Below, piece by piece: positions 17,269 to 26,234 of a DNA stretch of 64,000 nt. The stretch covers positions 124,001 to 188,000 of the forward strand of contig CAZTHK010000001.1 in NCBI GenBank assembly GCA_964613215.1, in the 5' to 3' direction. Numbering within the stretch: position 1 is the first letter of the stretch; every line of letters begins with the position of its first letter. A program made the translations under genes and the position numbers. Source of the stretch: CAZTHK01 sp964613215 (GTDB lineage: Bacteria; Krumholzibacteriota; Krumholzibacteriia; Krumholzibacteriales; CAZTHK01). The notes beneath the pieces are model-generated. The model was not told where the DNA came from and searched no databases. It worked only from the letters and a program-made list of their open reading frames with translations.

Positions 17269-18378
17269 ATGAAAGTTAAACTCCTGGATCTGGTGCCTCA
17301 GTACAATGAGATAAAGGATGAAATAGAACGGGCTGTATCGGAGGTATTGTCGTCACAACAGTTTATTCTGGGAGAAAAGGTGGAGGAGCTGGAGAGGGTG
17401 ATAGCAGAATACTGCAGGGTGAAATCGGCTGTAGCGGTAGCATCGGGTTCGGATGCTATCCTTCTTTCGCTTATGGCTATGGGGGTGGGTGAAGGGGATG
17501 AGGTTATTACCACTCCCTATACCTTCTTCTCCACGGTAAGTTGTATTACCCGGCTGGGAGCCAGGCCGGTTTTCGTGGACATAGATCCACGCACATTCAA
17601 TATCGATCCGGGGGGAATTGAAGATGCCCTCACCGGCAGGACCAGGGCTATCATACCAGTCCACCTTTACGGACAGATGGCCGGGATGGGTGAGATAATG
17701 GCTCTGGCCCGGTCAGCCGGGGTGGGGGTGATTGAGGATGCCTGCCAATCCATGGGTGCATCCAGAAAGGGCAGGAAGGCAGGTTCGATAGGGGGTTGCG
17801 GATGTTTCTCCTTCTTTCCCTCCAAGAACCTGGGGGGGTATGGGGATGGAGGGATGGTGGTTACCGGAGATCCGCAACTGGCGGAAAGGATAGGTATCCT
17901 TCATCTTCACGGTATCAGGGATAGATACTATCATCATCTGATCGGTATCAACAGCAGGCTGGACGCAATGCAGGCCGCTGTTCTTCTGGTAAAGGTGAAA
18001 TATCTGGACAAATGGAATGATAGCCGGAGGGTAAAGGCGGAGTATTATAACAATAAGCTGAAGGATGTGGAGGGAATTACCGTTCCCTTCTGTGAAAAGG
18101 ATAACAGGTGTGTGTATCATCAGTATGTAATACGCAGCGGCAGGAGAGATGAGCTGAAGGGTTTCCTGGACAGCAAAGGAGTGGGAACCGGCCTGTACTA
18201 TCCGGTGCCACTCCACCTGCAGAGATGTTTCTCTTTTCTGGGATACCAACAGGGGGATTTTCCCCGGGCCGAAAGAGCTGCCAGGGAGACTCTGGCCATT
18301 CCGGTATATCCGGAGCTCAGCCGGAAAGAGCAGGATTATGTCATCGGTGCTATCAGGGAGTTTTCCGGTCCGGGTTAG
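17269..18378 (+). CDS. DegT/DnrJ/EryC1/StrS family sugar aminotransferase
   Basis: PLP-dependent enzyme that transfers an amino group to a nucleotide-linked keto sugar for surface polysaccharide synthesis. Motifs: SGSDAILLSLMA (cofactor phosphate region), EDACQSMGA (pyridine-nitrogen Asp) and Lys186 in FFPSKNLGG, the Schiff-base lysine. Start ATG at 17269 is chosen over an upstream in-frame ATG (17188) because GGGAGGAAAGAAGG lies just before it and family similarity begins there (KLLDLVPQY). A glycosyltransferase gene follows 41 bases downstream, supporting a sugar-modification pair. Confidence 0.92.
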   Translation: MKVKLLDLVPQYNEIKDEIERAVSEVLSSQQFILGEKVEELERVIAEYCRVKSAVAVASGSDAILLSLMAMGVGEGDEVITTPYTFFSTVSCITRLGARPVFVDIDPRTFNIDPGGIEDALTGRTRAIIPVHLYGQMAGMGEIMALARSAGVGVIEDACQSMGASRKGRKAGSIGGCGCFSFFPSKNLGGYGDGGMVVTGDPQLAERIGILHLHGIRDRYYHHLIGINSRLDAMQAAVLLVKVKYLDKWNDSRRVKAEYYNNKLKDVEGITVPFCEKDNRCVYHQYVIRSGRRDELKGFLDSKGVGTGLYYPVPLHLQRCFSFLGYQQGDFPRAERAARETLAIPVYPELSRKEQDYVIGAIREFSGPG

Positions 18379-18419
18379 AATCTGTTTTTCTTAACAGGCT
18401 TATCAGGGAGGGACCCAGG

Positions 18420-19562
18420 GTGAAGATAGTATGTTTCTCCGAGATACAGTGGAGATACGTCAGAACCAGGAAGCAGCAGATTCTGAGCAGGTTTCCGGAT
18501 GACTGGGAAATCCTGTTCCTTTCCACTGTGGTAGCCGGAAAGAAGAACAATTTTCTTCCACGCCGGGAGGGAAGGGTTACCCATCTCTGCGTGCCGGTAA
18601 TGAAGAATTTTCCCCAGCCCTCCCTGCGCTTTCTATTCTCTCTTCCTCCGGTAAGGTTTATGTGGAACATCCTTGTTTATCTGTGGGTCGCCGTGGCCAT
18701 GGCGGCTACCGGTTTCAGCGGCCGGGGGAGGGTTTTTTATGTCTCCAATATCTATTACGCCCGGGTTTTGCCACTGTTAAGAAGGCGGTTGATGCTCTAC
18801 GACTGTAATGACTATCCCATGGGATTTCCCGGAACCCCGGAGTGGGCGGAAGGATATTTCAGAAAACTGGTTTCCCATGCAGACCTGGTGGTTGCAGTAA
18901 GCGAGGGATTGATTAATAAGCTTAAGGAATTGGGAGTGAGTAAGGTTCATCACATTCCCAACGGAGTGGATTACTCTCTGTTCAGAGAGGCGGCGGAGGG
19001 TGGGACGCCGGCTGAAATGGAGGACCTGCCATCACCTGTGCTGGGCTATGCCGGATCCATAGCGGAGTGGTTCGATATGGAACTGGTAAGGAGGATATCG
19101 GAGAAATTCTCCAATGGTTGCGTGGTTTTGATCGGTCCGGTGTTTCAGAGCAGAAGGGAAGAGCTGGACGAAATGCTGCGGGAACGGAGCAATGTATATC
19201 ATCTGGGTCCCAAACCCTACCGGGAACTGGGCGCATATGTAAGCTCATTCGATGTATCATTGATACCACTCCGGGTAACTGAATTGAGGAGGATGGCCGA
19301 TCCCAATAAACTGTATGAATATTCCTCGGTGGAAAAACCTATAGTAACCATGCTGTTCTCGACTGATATGAAAAAATACGGTGATTTTGTCTATCTGGCC
19401 GAGGATGAAGATCAGTTCATAAAAGGGGTAAGTAGAGCGCTGAAGGAGGGTGTGGACAGGGATAAGATGAGGAAATTCGCCCTCAGCAGCAGCTGGCAGA
19501 GCAGGGCGAATGATATGGCAGAGCTGATAATTAAGACTGCCGGGAAGAAAGAGAGAGGATAG
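18420..19562 (+). CDS. Glycosyltransferase family 4-like protein
   Basis: About 380 residues with a two-domain GT-B layout: an N-terminal acceptor half, then AVSEGLINKLKELGV and HIPNGVDYSLF (the inter-domain and donor-side motifs of family 4). A C-terminal donor region follows with GYAGSIAEWFD, HLGPKPYRELG and the late acidic motif NKLYEYSSVEKP. Start GTG at 18420 is preferred: GGGAGG sits 8 bases upstream, and upstream in-frame sequence overlaps the aminotransferase gene without similarity. It probably acts at the cytoplasmic membrane with the adjacent sugar aminotransferase. Donor and acceptor are unknown. Confidence 0.88.
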   Translation: MKIVCFSEIQWRYVRTRKQQILSRFPDDWEILFLSTVVAGKKNNFLPRREGRVTHLCVPVMKNFPQPSLRFLFSLPPVRFMWNILVYLWVAVAMAATGFSGRGRVFYVSNIYYARVLPLLRRRLMLYDCNDYPMGFPGTPEWAEGYFRKLVSHADLVVAVSEGLINKLKELGVSKVHHIPNGVDYSLFREAAEGGTPAEMEDLPSPVLGYAGSIAEWFDMELVRRISEKFSNGCVVLIGPVFQSRREELDEMLRERSNVYHLGPKPYRELGAYVSSFDVSLIPLRVTELRRMADPNKLYEYSSVEKPIVTMLFSTDMKKYGDFVYLAEDEDQFIKGVSRALKEGVDRDKMRKFALSSSWQSRANDMAELIIKTAGKKERG

Positions 19563-19581
19563 TTCTTTTACTGCGCTGCCG

Positions 19582-21189
19582 TTATATTGAGGCCGGACCG
19601 GCAGGCTGAAGGGATTGCTCTATCTGGTCGCGTGTTTCCAGCAGCCGGTTGGCCCATTGGGGATCAATGCTGAGCCGGGTTGCTTCCTCCAGGGAAGTTA
19701 TGGCGCCCCGGGGATCATCCAGCTGGTAGGCCTGTAATTTAGCCAGGGCGATGGATGCCTTTACCATTATCTGGGGACTGGCATCATCATCCAGGATGGC
19801 TCTGTATAGATCGTGAGCCTCTCCGAAGCGCTGATTATTTGTCATCCACCTGGCAATTCTAATTATATAGCGCGAATTCACCGGCAGCTTTTCCCCTTGA
19901 GACATGAAGATATTTATCAACTGGATAGCTTCCTCATACCTTGAATCTATCAGAAGTATCTTCACAGCCCGGTTGGTCAATTCCAGGGATTCTTCGGTGA
20001 AACCATTTTCACGGTACAGAATTGCAGTATCCTGGAGGAGGTCGGGATCTTCGGGGTTTTCCTTTATCAGTTGATCGAGCAGCATCCTGGCCCTTTCCCT
20101 GTTGCCATTCTGCATCTGTTCACATGCCCTGGTGAAACGGGGATCTTTCAGTACTCCCGCCTTTATCCGCTTACTATCGATTCTGGGGGCTATGTATTTC
20201 TCCTCCACACCGGTGGCCCTGAATGTCAGGGCGGTGCAGAGCCCGGCCAGATATCCTCCGATATGCGCCATGTAGGCAACCCCGGTACCGCCGATACGGT
20301 CGGCGAGGTATTTGTAGGCCAGTTGCTGCAGAAACCAGAAGGGGAGAAAAACGAAGGCGGGCAGATGGAACGTTCCCCAGTAGGGACGGAAAAAGAACAT
20401 GAAGAAGTAAAAGAATTTTATTTTAGTCCAGAAATGACGGACAGTAAATGCTCCCATGGCGGCTGCAATCGAACCGGAGGCTCCTATCAGCGGTTGAACC
20501 GAGGAGGTATCCTGAAAACAGTGCACCAGCCCGGCCACCACTCCTCCCAGCAGATAGAAGGATAGAAAATTCATCCTTCCCCAGCTGTCTTCCAGAAGGC
20601 AGCCCACCACCCAAAGAAAGATAATATTACCGATAAGGTGCCATATGCCGCCGTGCAGAAACTGATAGGTAATAAATGTGTGAACCCGGTGCATCTTCTG
20701 AGGTATCAAACCGAGGCTGTGATTTACATTCCGGCTCATAATCTGATCTTCTTCTGCTTTCAGCTTCTTCCACTCCTTCAGAAGCCAGCCGGAATCCGTA
20801 AAGCTGCTCTGGTAATATTCCTCTCCTCTATTATCCAGTTCAGTGCCGTATTCCTCCAGTTGGCTGTAATCGATCCCCAGGTAGGCGAGCACAGTATAGA
20901 GGCGGCAGTTTAGCTGATCGTAACTTCGTGCTCCGGCCAGCTCTTCTATATTTTCATCCAGTTCCCTCTCCACATATGGATTATCGGGTAATTCCCCCCG
21001 GTGATCGGATATGTAGAGTTTCAGCTGCCTGGCCAGCCTGTTCTTCTGGACGTCAAACAGTTCGTCCTGGGTATTCAGCATAAGGGGGATGGTGATAATG
21101 GCAATTACTATATTTACCACTATCAGGCCGATGGTGAGCTTAGGTTTTAGGGCCAGTTCCGATTTTGTTCCTATGGGGATGAGAAACAT
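19582..21189 (-). CDS. Rhomboid family intramembrane serine protease with TPR tail
   Basis: Membrane protease cutting substrates inside the bilayer. The first helix is followed by a long loop (~40-160), then the rhomboid core: FLHGGIWHLIGN, catalytic Ser238 in GASGSI and His309 in MAHIGGYLAG. The last ~190 residues are helical repeats of TPR type (for example NPEDPDLLQDTAILYRENG), probably for protein contacts. The 535-residue length is well beyond a minimal rhomboid (~200). Its 3' end faces the glycosyltransferase gene with a 19-base gap. Substrates are unknown. Confidence 0.92.
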   Translation of the reverse strand: MFLIPIGTKSELALKPKLTIGLIVVNIVIAIITIPLMLNTQDELFDVQKNRLARQLKLYISDHRGELPDNPYVERELDENIEELAGARSYDQLNCRLYTVLAYLGIDYSQLEEYGTELDNRGEEYYQSSFTDSGWLLKEWKKLKAEEDQIMSRNVNHSLGLIPQKMHRVHTFITYQFLHGGIWHLIGNIIFLWVVGCLLEDSWGRMNFLSFYLLGGVVAGLVHCFQDTSSVQPLIGASGSIAAAMGAFTVRHFWTKIKFFYFFMFFFRPYWGTFHLPAFVFLPFWFLQQLAYKYLADRIGGTGVAYMAHIGGYLAGLCTALTFRATGVEEKYIAPRIDSKRIKAGVLKDPRFTRACEQMQNGNRERARMLLDQLIKENPEDPDLLQDTAILYRENGFTEESLELTNRAVKILLIDSRYEEAIQLINIFMSQGEKLPVNSRYIIRIARWMTNNQRFGEAHDLYRAILDDDASPQIMVKASIALAKLQAYQLDDPRGAITSLEEATRLSIDPQWANRLLETRDQIEQSLQPAGPASI

Positions 21190-21512
21190 AATATTAGTCT
21201 CTTTCTGCTATCTGCTGTTTTTGCGGATGTTCAGTCTGTTCATATGGCCGCCGGCATGAATCTTGTCCTTATTGCTGCTCAATTAGTTGAGTTTCTTGCA
21301 AATTGATAAACTGAAGGGTCGATAAGCCGGTCAGTTTGATCCTTTCATAAGTCCTGACTACGGGCTATATATAAAGTTACAGTAATGCTGCCTGTCCGGG
21401 GACAGTTACGTTGAGTTAATGAGCAAAAAGAGTTCCATTTATTCCCTGATCATACAGTCTGATTAACCGGGCAGGTAATGATACTGGCTGGCCTTTGGCA
21501 CTGTGCGGTTTT
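21190..21512. other. Intergenic region upstream of the rhomboid gene
   Basis: About 320 bases with no gene recognised. On the minus strand a TATATA -10-like element (around 21368-21373) could serve the rhomboid gene, but the -35 is poor. Confidence 0.4.
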
Positions 21513-22184
21513 TCAGGATTTTGCCCCTGCCAGCCGGTGGGCTGCTCTCAGTGGTTCCGGTATCCTGTATCTTGGGGTACATTGGAGGACCAGCCTGACC
21601 GCTCTTCTGATATTAATCCGGTGACCTACCGAGATATACAGGGGACGGGTATTATCCCTGGTTCGCAGGACTTTCCCGATAGTTCTTTCTCTTTCATCCC
21701 TGATAGAGGTCCGGTCGCCCTTCACTGGTCCCGGTTCCCGGAAGTTGCCGTAGAGGGGAGACTTGGCACAACCGATGGTTGGAGTGTCCAGAATCAGGCC
21801 GATATGACTGGCCAGGCCGAGTCCCCTGGGGTGGGCGATTCCCTGGCCGTCACAGAGTATGAGGTCGGGACGGTGTACCAGTTTTTTCCAGGCTTCCAGA
21901 AGGGATGGTATCTCCCGGAAGGAAAGGAGACCGGGGATATAGGGCAGATTACACGGTATCTCAACAACTTTTGATTCCACCTCCTCGAGATTTCTCATCC
22001 CCAGAAGGACGATGGCTGCCCTGGCGGTATTTCTGGAGGGAAAGTGTACGTCCATGCCTCCCACCAGATTTACCCGGCGGCCATCCCATCTCCTGCTCAC
22101 CAGTTTTCTGAGTCTCTTCTGCTGGCGAATGCCTTCAGAAGGGGTAACATCCAGGTAATTGATCAGCTTACTGTTTAATTTCAT
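21513..22184 (-). CDS. nfi: Endonuclease V (deoxyinosine repair)
   Basis: 223-residue DNA repair nuclease that nicks near deoxyinosine. The metal-binding acidic residues are in place: Asp45 in GGMDVHF, Glu91 in SFREIP and Asp112 in CDGQGIAHPRGLGLASH; Tyr82 sits in the PYIPGLLSF wedge. The length matches the family. The start overlaps the last 17 bases of the upstream beta-CASP gene, so translation is probably coupled. The C-terminus is complete. Confidence 0.95.
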   Translation of the reverse strand: MKLNSKLINYLDVTPSEGIRQQKRLRKLVSRRWDGRRVNLVGGMDVHFPSRNTARAAIVLLGMRNLEEVESKVVEIPCNLPYIPGLLSFREIPSLLEAWKKLVHRPDLILCDGQGIAHPRGLGLASHIGLILDTPTIGCAKSPLYGNFREPGPVKGDRTSIRDERERTIGKVLRTRDNTRPLYISVGHRINIRRAVRLVLQCTPRYRIPEPLRAAHRLAGAKS

Positions 22185-23568
22185 ACTCTTCCCCCGGTTC
22201 AGGTATCAGGGTGTCCCATCCGGAGCTGGTGAGTTTCTGAGACAGCTTCTCAGACTGATCAGGTTCGCCGTGTACAATGAATATTTTCTTGATGTTTCCC
22301 TTCAGTGAGGATACATATTCCATGATTTCATCCCGGTCGGCGTGGGCGCTGAAGGCGTTGATCTTTTCCACCCGGGCTCTCAACCGGTGTTCCTCCCCGA
22401 ATATCCTGACCACTTTCTCCCTCTCCACCAGTTTCCTGCCCAGGGTATTCCTGGCCATGTAACCAACTATCAGGACGGTATTATTGCTGTCCCCGATGTT
22501 GTTGCGGAGATGATGGAGTATCCTCCCCGCTTCACACATCCCGGCTGCTGAGATTATTATCATGGGTCCGGGTTCTTTATTCAGCTTTTTGGAATCTCTC
22601 ACATCGGTAATATAGCTGATTCTTCTGGTTCCGAAGGGATCTCCGCCTTTACGGATGATTTCACGTATCTCCCGGTCGTAACATTCAGTATGACTCTTGA
22701 ATACCTCGGTCAGGTTGACCGCGAGAGGGCTGTCTACATAGACCGGTATCTCCGGTATCTCATTGCGGTTGAACATCCGGCTGAGATAATAAACCACCTC
22801 CTGGGTTCTCTCCAGGGCAAATGAGGGTATGATAATTTTCCCGCCCCTTTCCACTGTGGAATTAACGATCTCAGCCAGTTTCCTGGTAGTCTCTTCCGGT
22901 GGAGCATGCAGTCTTCCCCCGTAGGTGCTTTCCAGAAACATGTAGTCTATTTCCGGAGGCACTTCCGGGTCTTTCAGTATAGGCAGGTTTTTTCTTCCCA
23001 GGTCGACTATGTAAGCCAGTCTTACCGTCCCGGATCCGTTCTTCAGTTCGAAGTAGGGCAGGGAAGAGCCGAGAACATGTCCAGCGTCGTAAAGGGTAAC
23101 GGAGGCATCCCGGCTGATTATTGCCTTCTGGTGATAGGGGAAGCCCGAAAAGAATTTCAGTGAATTCTCGGCATCCTTTCTGGTGTAAAGAGGCTCCCTG
23201 GGGGTCAATCCCTTTCTGGACCTTATCCTGTTCAGGAACTCTATGTTCTCCTCCTGGATATGCCCGCTGTCGGGAAGCATGGCTCTGCAGAGGTCACGGG
23301 TGGCCCGGGTGGTTATTATTCTGCCCGAAAAACCGTTGCGGGTTAGATTGGGAATATTGCCACTATGGTCGATATGGGCATGGGATAATACGCAGGCATC
23401 CAGGCTGCCTGGATCAAACGCGAAGTGCGAGTTCCGGCGATAGAATTCCTTGCGGCGCCCCTGGAAGAGACCACAATCGATTATAAACCTGTATTGGCCG
23501 TTAGTCACCAGATGCGATGAACCGGTAACCGTTCCAACTCCCCCCAGAAATTTTATTCGGATACTCAA
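22168..23568 (-). CDS. Beta-CASP metallo-beta-lactamase exonuclease/RNA-processing family protein
   Basis: 466-residue MBL-fold nuclease related to the CPSF73/YSH1 mRNA-end processing family. Zinc motif SHAHIDHSG (His63, His65, Asp67, His68), early DCGLFQG, and the beta-CASP motifs in the second half (FALERTQEV, ISAAGMCEAGRILHHL and the terminal NAFSAHADRDE, VHGEPDQ). Predicted to act on RNA in the cytoplasm. Start TTG is supported by AAAGGAG with normal spacing. It is the first gene of an overlapping pair with endonuclease V, so nucleic acid turnover and repair functions are linked by transcription. Confidence 0.92.
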   Translation of the reverse strand: MSIRIKFLGGVGTVTGSSHLVTNGQYRFIIDCGLFQGRRKEFYRRNSHFAFDPGSLDACVLSHAHIDHSGNIPNLTRNGFSGRIITTRATRDLCRAMLPDSGHIQEENIEFLNRIRSRKGLTPREPLYTRKDAENSLKFFSGFPYHQKAIISRDASVTLYDAGHVLGSSLPYFELKNGSGTVRLAYIVDLGRKNLPILKDPEVPPEIDYMFLESTYGGRLHAPPEETTRKLAEIVNSTVERGGKIIIPSFALERTQEVVYYLSRMFNRNEIPEIPVYVDSPLAVNLTEVFKSHTECYDREIREIIRKGGDPFGTRRISYITDVRDSKKLNKEPGPMIIISAAGMCEAGRILHHLRNNIGDSNNTVLIVGYMARNTLGRKLVEREKVVRIFGEEHRLRARVEKINAFSAHADRDEIMEYVSSLKGNIKKIFIVHGEPDQSEKLSQKLTSSGWDTLIPEPGEEYEIKQ

Positions 23569-24201
23569 TACTTCTCCTTTCGGTGGCTGTCTTTAGCACT
23601 GAGTCGTTATTTCGCCTGCCGGATAGCAGGTCAGCCCGGAAATTATTTTTGCCATAACAGATGTTCCGCCGGTAGAGCAACGGCTTGTACTTTATGCCGG
23701 ACGGGCTGCCGGGAAAATACGTCTGCTCCGATCAGCATATCCGGCGCTCTCTCAGTTCACCGGAGGATTGGAGTATTATACATGTAAGATATAGAGGTGT
23801 AAACCTTGGGGAAAATTTCAGTGAGGAGATTTTGAGGAAAAGTTCAGACGAACAGACGGCATTACGTTTTTTCAACCACACCAGTATTATATCAGACATT
23901 CAGTTTCGACTCCGATTCCGGGTTTTGAGATGACAGGGTCGGTGGTGCAGTGATATGTTTTCTGATAACCTGAATGGCAGAGTTACAGGCGCTTGCACGG
24001 GGATGAATGGTGTACACCTGAGGGCGTATGGAGCAGCTGGTAATTCTGCGATCAGTGCCAGAGGCCTGGCCATGAATTTATACCGCGATTTCAGGTCCCT
24101 TCCGGAGGTTTATTGTTTGCCCTGGAGAGCATAAGGGGAACCAACCGGGAGCTGGATATTCATTTCCGGGCTGGTGGCAGATTTTCATATGAGGAGAACA
24201 A
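23569..24201. other. Intergenic region, no gene recognised
   Basis: About 630 bases. Short open frames (for example 23685-23933) show no family features, no ribosome site and poor codon character. A tRNA-like stretch near 23660-23700 (GGTAGAGCAACGGCTTG) lacks acceptor and T-arm partners. With the broken lipoprotein downstream, this looks like eroded DNA. Confidence 0.5.
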
Positions 24202-24290
24202 ATGAGTAGAATAACAACAGTCATTTTGATGATAATTTTCTGCTGATAGGGTGCGAAGGTCGAGGAGATAGCAGTAAAGTCACCGGGTGA
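24202..24290 (+). pseudogene. Frameshifted remnant of a lipoprotein signal peptide
   Basis: A GAGGAG site precedes ATG (24202) and the reading MSRITTVILMIIFC, which then hits TGA TAG. Shifting by one base at that point gives LIGCEGRGDSSKVTG followed by a stop. Together the two pieces make a textbook lipoprotein signal with lipobox LIGC. The mature protein is missing. It ends 6 bases before the GNAT gene. Most likely the start of a dead lipoprotein gene. Confidence 0.5.
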
Positions 24291-24296
24291 CCACAA

Positions 24297-24779
24297 ATGG
24301 ATATATTTCGCGTAGAATCGGAGGAGCAGATTGACCGGATAAGGGAGCTTTTCCGAGAGTATGAGTCTTTCCTGGATGAGGATCTGGGATTTCAACAGTT
24401 CGGGGCGGAGCTGGAAAATCTTCCCGGCGAGTATGGCCCGCCGGATGGGATTCTGCTTCTGGCCATGGAGGAAGACATCAGCATAGGATGCGGAGCCTTG
24501 AGAAGGTTTGGCCCCGCCCGGGATCGTACCTGCGAGATGAAACGGCTCTATGTGCGGCCTGAAGCCAGGGGTAAGGGTGTGGGGAAAAGAATCGCAGAAG
24601 CTCTTATAGAGGAAGCTATCCGGATGGGTTATTCCACCATGGTTCTGGATACTCTCGAGAGGCTGATCCCTGCCATATCCCTGTACAGATCTCTGGGCTT
24701 TGTTCGCACCGGAGCATACTATCACAATCCCCTTCAGGAGGTACTTTACTGGAAACTGGATCTGGAGTGCTGGCAGTGA
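24297..24779 (+). CDS. GNAT family N-acetyltransferase
   Basis: 160-residue acetyl-CoA-dependent acyltransferase. The cofactor motif is RPEARGKGVGKRI (about residues 89-101), preceded by the strand MKRLYV and followed by MVLDTLERLIPAISLYRSLGF, the usual C-terminal GNAT layout. The fold is complete. The acceptor substrate is unknown. It starts the co-directional stress array that runs to 45.9 kb; a GGGTGA site lies just upstream of the ATG. Confidence 0.92.
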   Translation: MDIFRVESEEQIDRIRELFREYESFLDEDLGFQQFGAELENLPGEYGPPDGILLLAMEEDISIGCGALRRFGPARDRTCEMKRLYVRPEARGKGVGKRIAEALIEEAIRMGYSTMVLDTLERLIPAISLYRSLGFVRTGAYYHNPLQEVLYWKLDLECWQ

Positions 24780-25135
24780 CAGCCAGAAGATGGTAAGATG
24801 AACATGGCAATTATTGCTGATAAGCCGGAATGCGGAGTTGCACCTGCTTTTACATGGATAAATCGGATCTACCCGGAGGATGTCGGGTAATGCTGGCATT
24901 GTAAAGATAATTGCCCGGGTTTTCCAGCGGGTGTACAATAACCGGGAAGGTGGAGTTTCGGGCACCGGCCCATGGATAAAGGGAACCGGCATGAAAAGCA
25001 TCCAGCCGGGCTCTTGATTCTGTAACCGGTGCCACAACGCTGGCAAGAAGTATCTGGAAGCGGCTTGAAGGAGGTTAGATATGCAGGGGCCGTTTCAGGT
25101 AAATTCGAGGTTTTTACTGTACCAGGGAGGAAACC
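24780..25135. other. Intergenic region before the Ni-SOD gene
   Basis: About 355 bases without a recognised gene. A ribosome-site-like GGAGGTTAGAT before ATG at 25081 opens a 46-residue frame that runs into the Ni-SOD gene out of phase; it shows no family features. No consensus promoter was found. Confidence 0.4.
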
Positions 25136-25603
25136 ATGTTAATCAGTATAAGAAACTCTCTATGGTTGACTGCATTTATTGTAGCGATTTCGATTCTGGT
25201 GATACCCCGGCAAGGTTATAATCACTGTCAGATCCCCTGTGGAATCTATGATGACCATGCCAGAGTTCAGTCGATGCTGGAGGATGCCGAAACGGTTACC
25301 AAATCAATAAAGATGATGAACCAGCTGGCCGGAAAGAGCGATCCGCAATCCCAGAATCAGATGATCCGCTGGGTGATGAACAAGGAGGAGCATGCCCAGA
25401 AGGTCATCTCCACCATCTGCGACTATTTTCTCACTCAGAGGGTAAAGCCGGACCAGGATGATTATTCCGAACGCCTGATAAAACATCACGCCGTGATTGT
25501 TGCGGCCATGAAAGCCAAGCAGCATGCAGGGGAGGAATACGCCGAAAGCCTGAGGAAAAGTATAGAGGCGCTGCACCCATATTATCCCGAACATGAGCAT
25601 TAG
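25136..25603 (+). CDS. sodN: Nickel superoxide dismutase with N-terminal export-type signal
   Basis: Dismutates superoxide to oxygen and peroxide using a Ni ion held by an N-terminal hook. The hook HCQIPCGIY is intact (His30, Cys31, Pro34, Cys35, Gly36, Tyr38) and is followed by the typical helix DDHARVQSMLEDAETV and the four-helix-bundle body, with a normal mature length of about 126 residues. The enzyme works only if His30 becomes the N-terminus. Residues 1-29 are a hydrophobic signal-like segment (LWLTAFIVAISILVI), so cleavage may be by signal peptidase during export rather than by the SodX-type protease; no SodX is nearby. Start ATG follows GGGAGG. Very likely functional. Confidence 0.93.
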   Translation: MLISIRNSLWLTAFIVAISILVIPRQGYNHCQIPCGIYDDHARVQSMLEDAETVTKSIKMMNQLAGKSDPQSQNQMIRWVMNKEEHAQKVISTICDYFLTQRVKPDQDDYSERLIKHHAVIVAAMKAKQHAGEEYAESLRKSIEALHPYYPEHEH

Positions 25604-25795
25604 GAGGTGTTTCTGCCGTGGGTATGATTCCAGGAGCTGGTCAGGCAGAATAAGACAATAGTTATGGACTGCGGCTGGCAATCAGAAGTGAAGCGGGCCG
25701 GGTATCGGAGATATTAATGGAATCCTTTGCCCGGGATCAGCCCGGCTACACCCCGGCCGCCTTTGCTGCCACCGCTATATCTCCGGAGGAAGTAA

Positions 25796-26188
25796 AGATC
25801 AGGATGGAGCAGGGGCCGGTCCGGGTTATCCTCTTTTATTATATTTTTAGCACTGTTTATCCTGCAGGCCTACGGGCAGGGTATAGAGTGGAGTAAGCTG
25901 CTTTACCATGCCCCCTGGATTTTGATATTTGCATTTGCCAATGCATTCATGGAGGAATTTCATTTCCGGGGACTGCTGCTTAAATCCTCCGGGGATATAC
26001 TGGGCAATGGGAGGGCCAACATTTGTATCGCTCTGATCTTCGCCATGGTCCATGCTCCGGTGACATACACCTCCAATATTGTATTCTTCCTGCTGATTCT
26101 ATTGGGACTGGCACTATTGTGGGGCTGACTGATCCGGAGAACCGGAGCCCTGTGGGACCATGATATGATTTTTGAGTGGCGGAAGTAG
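25796..26188 (+). pseudogene. Remnant of a CPBP-family intramembrane metalloprotease
   Basis: One frame reads FLALFILQAYGQGIEW..., then MEEFHFRGLLL (the EExxxR motif) and FAMVHAPV (the second-motif His), both diagnostic of the CPBP/Abi family. It then meets TGA at 26126, after which the same frame continues with LIRRTGALWDHD, the normal family ending, to a stop at 26186. The N-terminal helices and a start codon are missing. An in-frame stop plus the lost N-terminus make this a dead gene. It lies between Ni-SOD and the candidate RNA. Confidence 0.72.
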
Positions 26189-26199
26189 TGTCATTTGTG

Positions 26200-26228
26200 T
26201 TACAACTTATTTTTAATTTGCTTATTTA
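26200..26228 (+). promoter_or_regulatory. Putative promoter upstream of the candidate structured RNA
   Basis: TTACAA (26200-26205), 17-base spacer, TATTTA (26223-26228) in AT-rich DNA just after the CPBP remnant. The nearest intact coding start is 750 bases away, so the transcript would begin with a non-coding segment. Confidence 0.45.
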
Positions 26229-26234
26229 ACAAAG

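Noticed and set aside
23660..23720. tRNA-like stretch GGTAGAGCAACGGCTTG
   Set aside because: The acceptor stem and T-arm are missing; only a short D-arm/anticodon-like similarity remains.
23685..23933. 82-codon open frame in the intergenic region
   Set aside because: No ribosome site, no recognisable motif, unlike neighbouring genes in composition.
24078..25046. 322-codon open frame on the minus strand
   Set aside because: It runs antisense through the clear GNAT gene, has no family features or ribosome site, and its composition is that of a shadow frame.
25081..25221. 46-codon frame with a good ribosome site overlapping the Ni-SOD gene
   Set aside because: It has a strong GGAGGTTAGAT site but no family features, and half of it lies out of phase inside sodN; possibly a leader, not supported as a gene.
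26126..26128. TGA read as Gly or Trp in the CPBP frame
   Set aside because: TGA ends many intact genes in the window (for example ligA and pncA's neighbours), and the CPBP frame also lacks a start.
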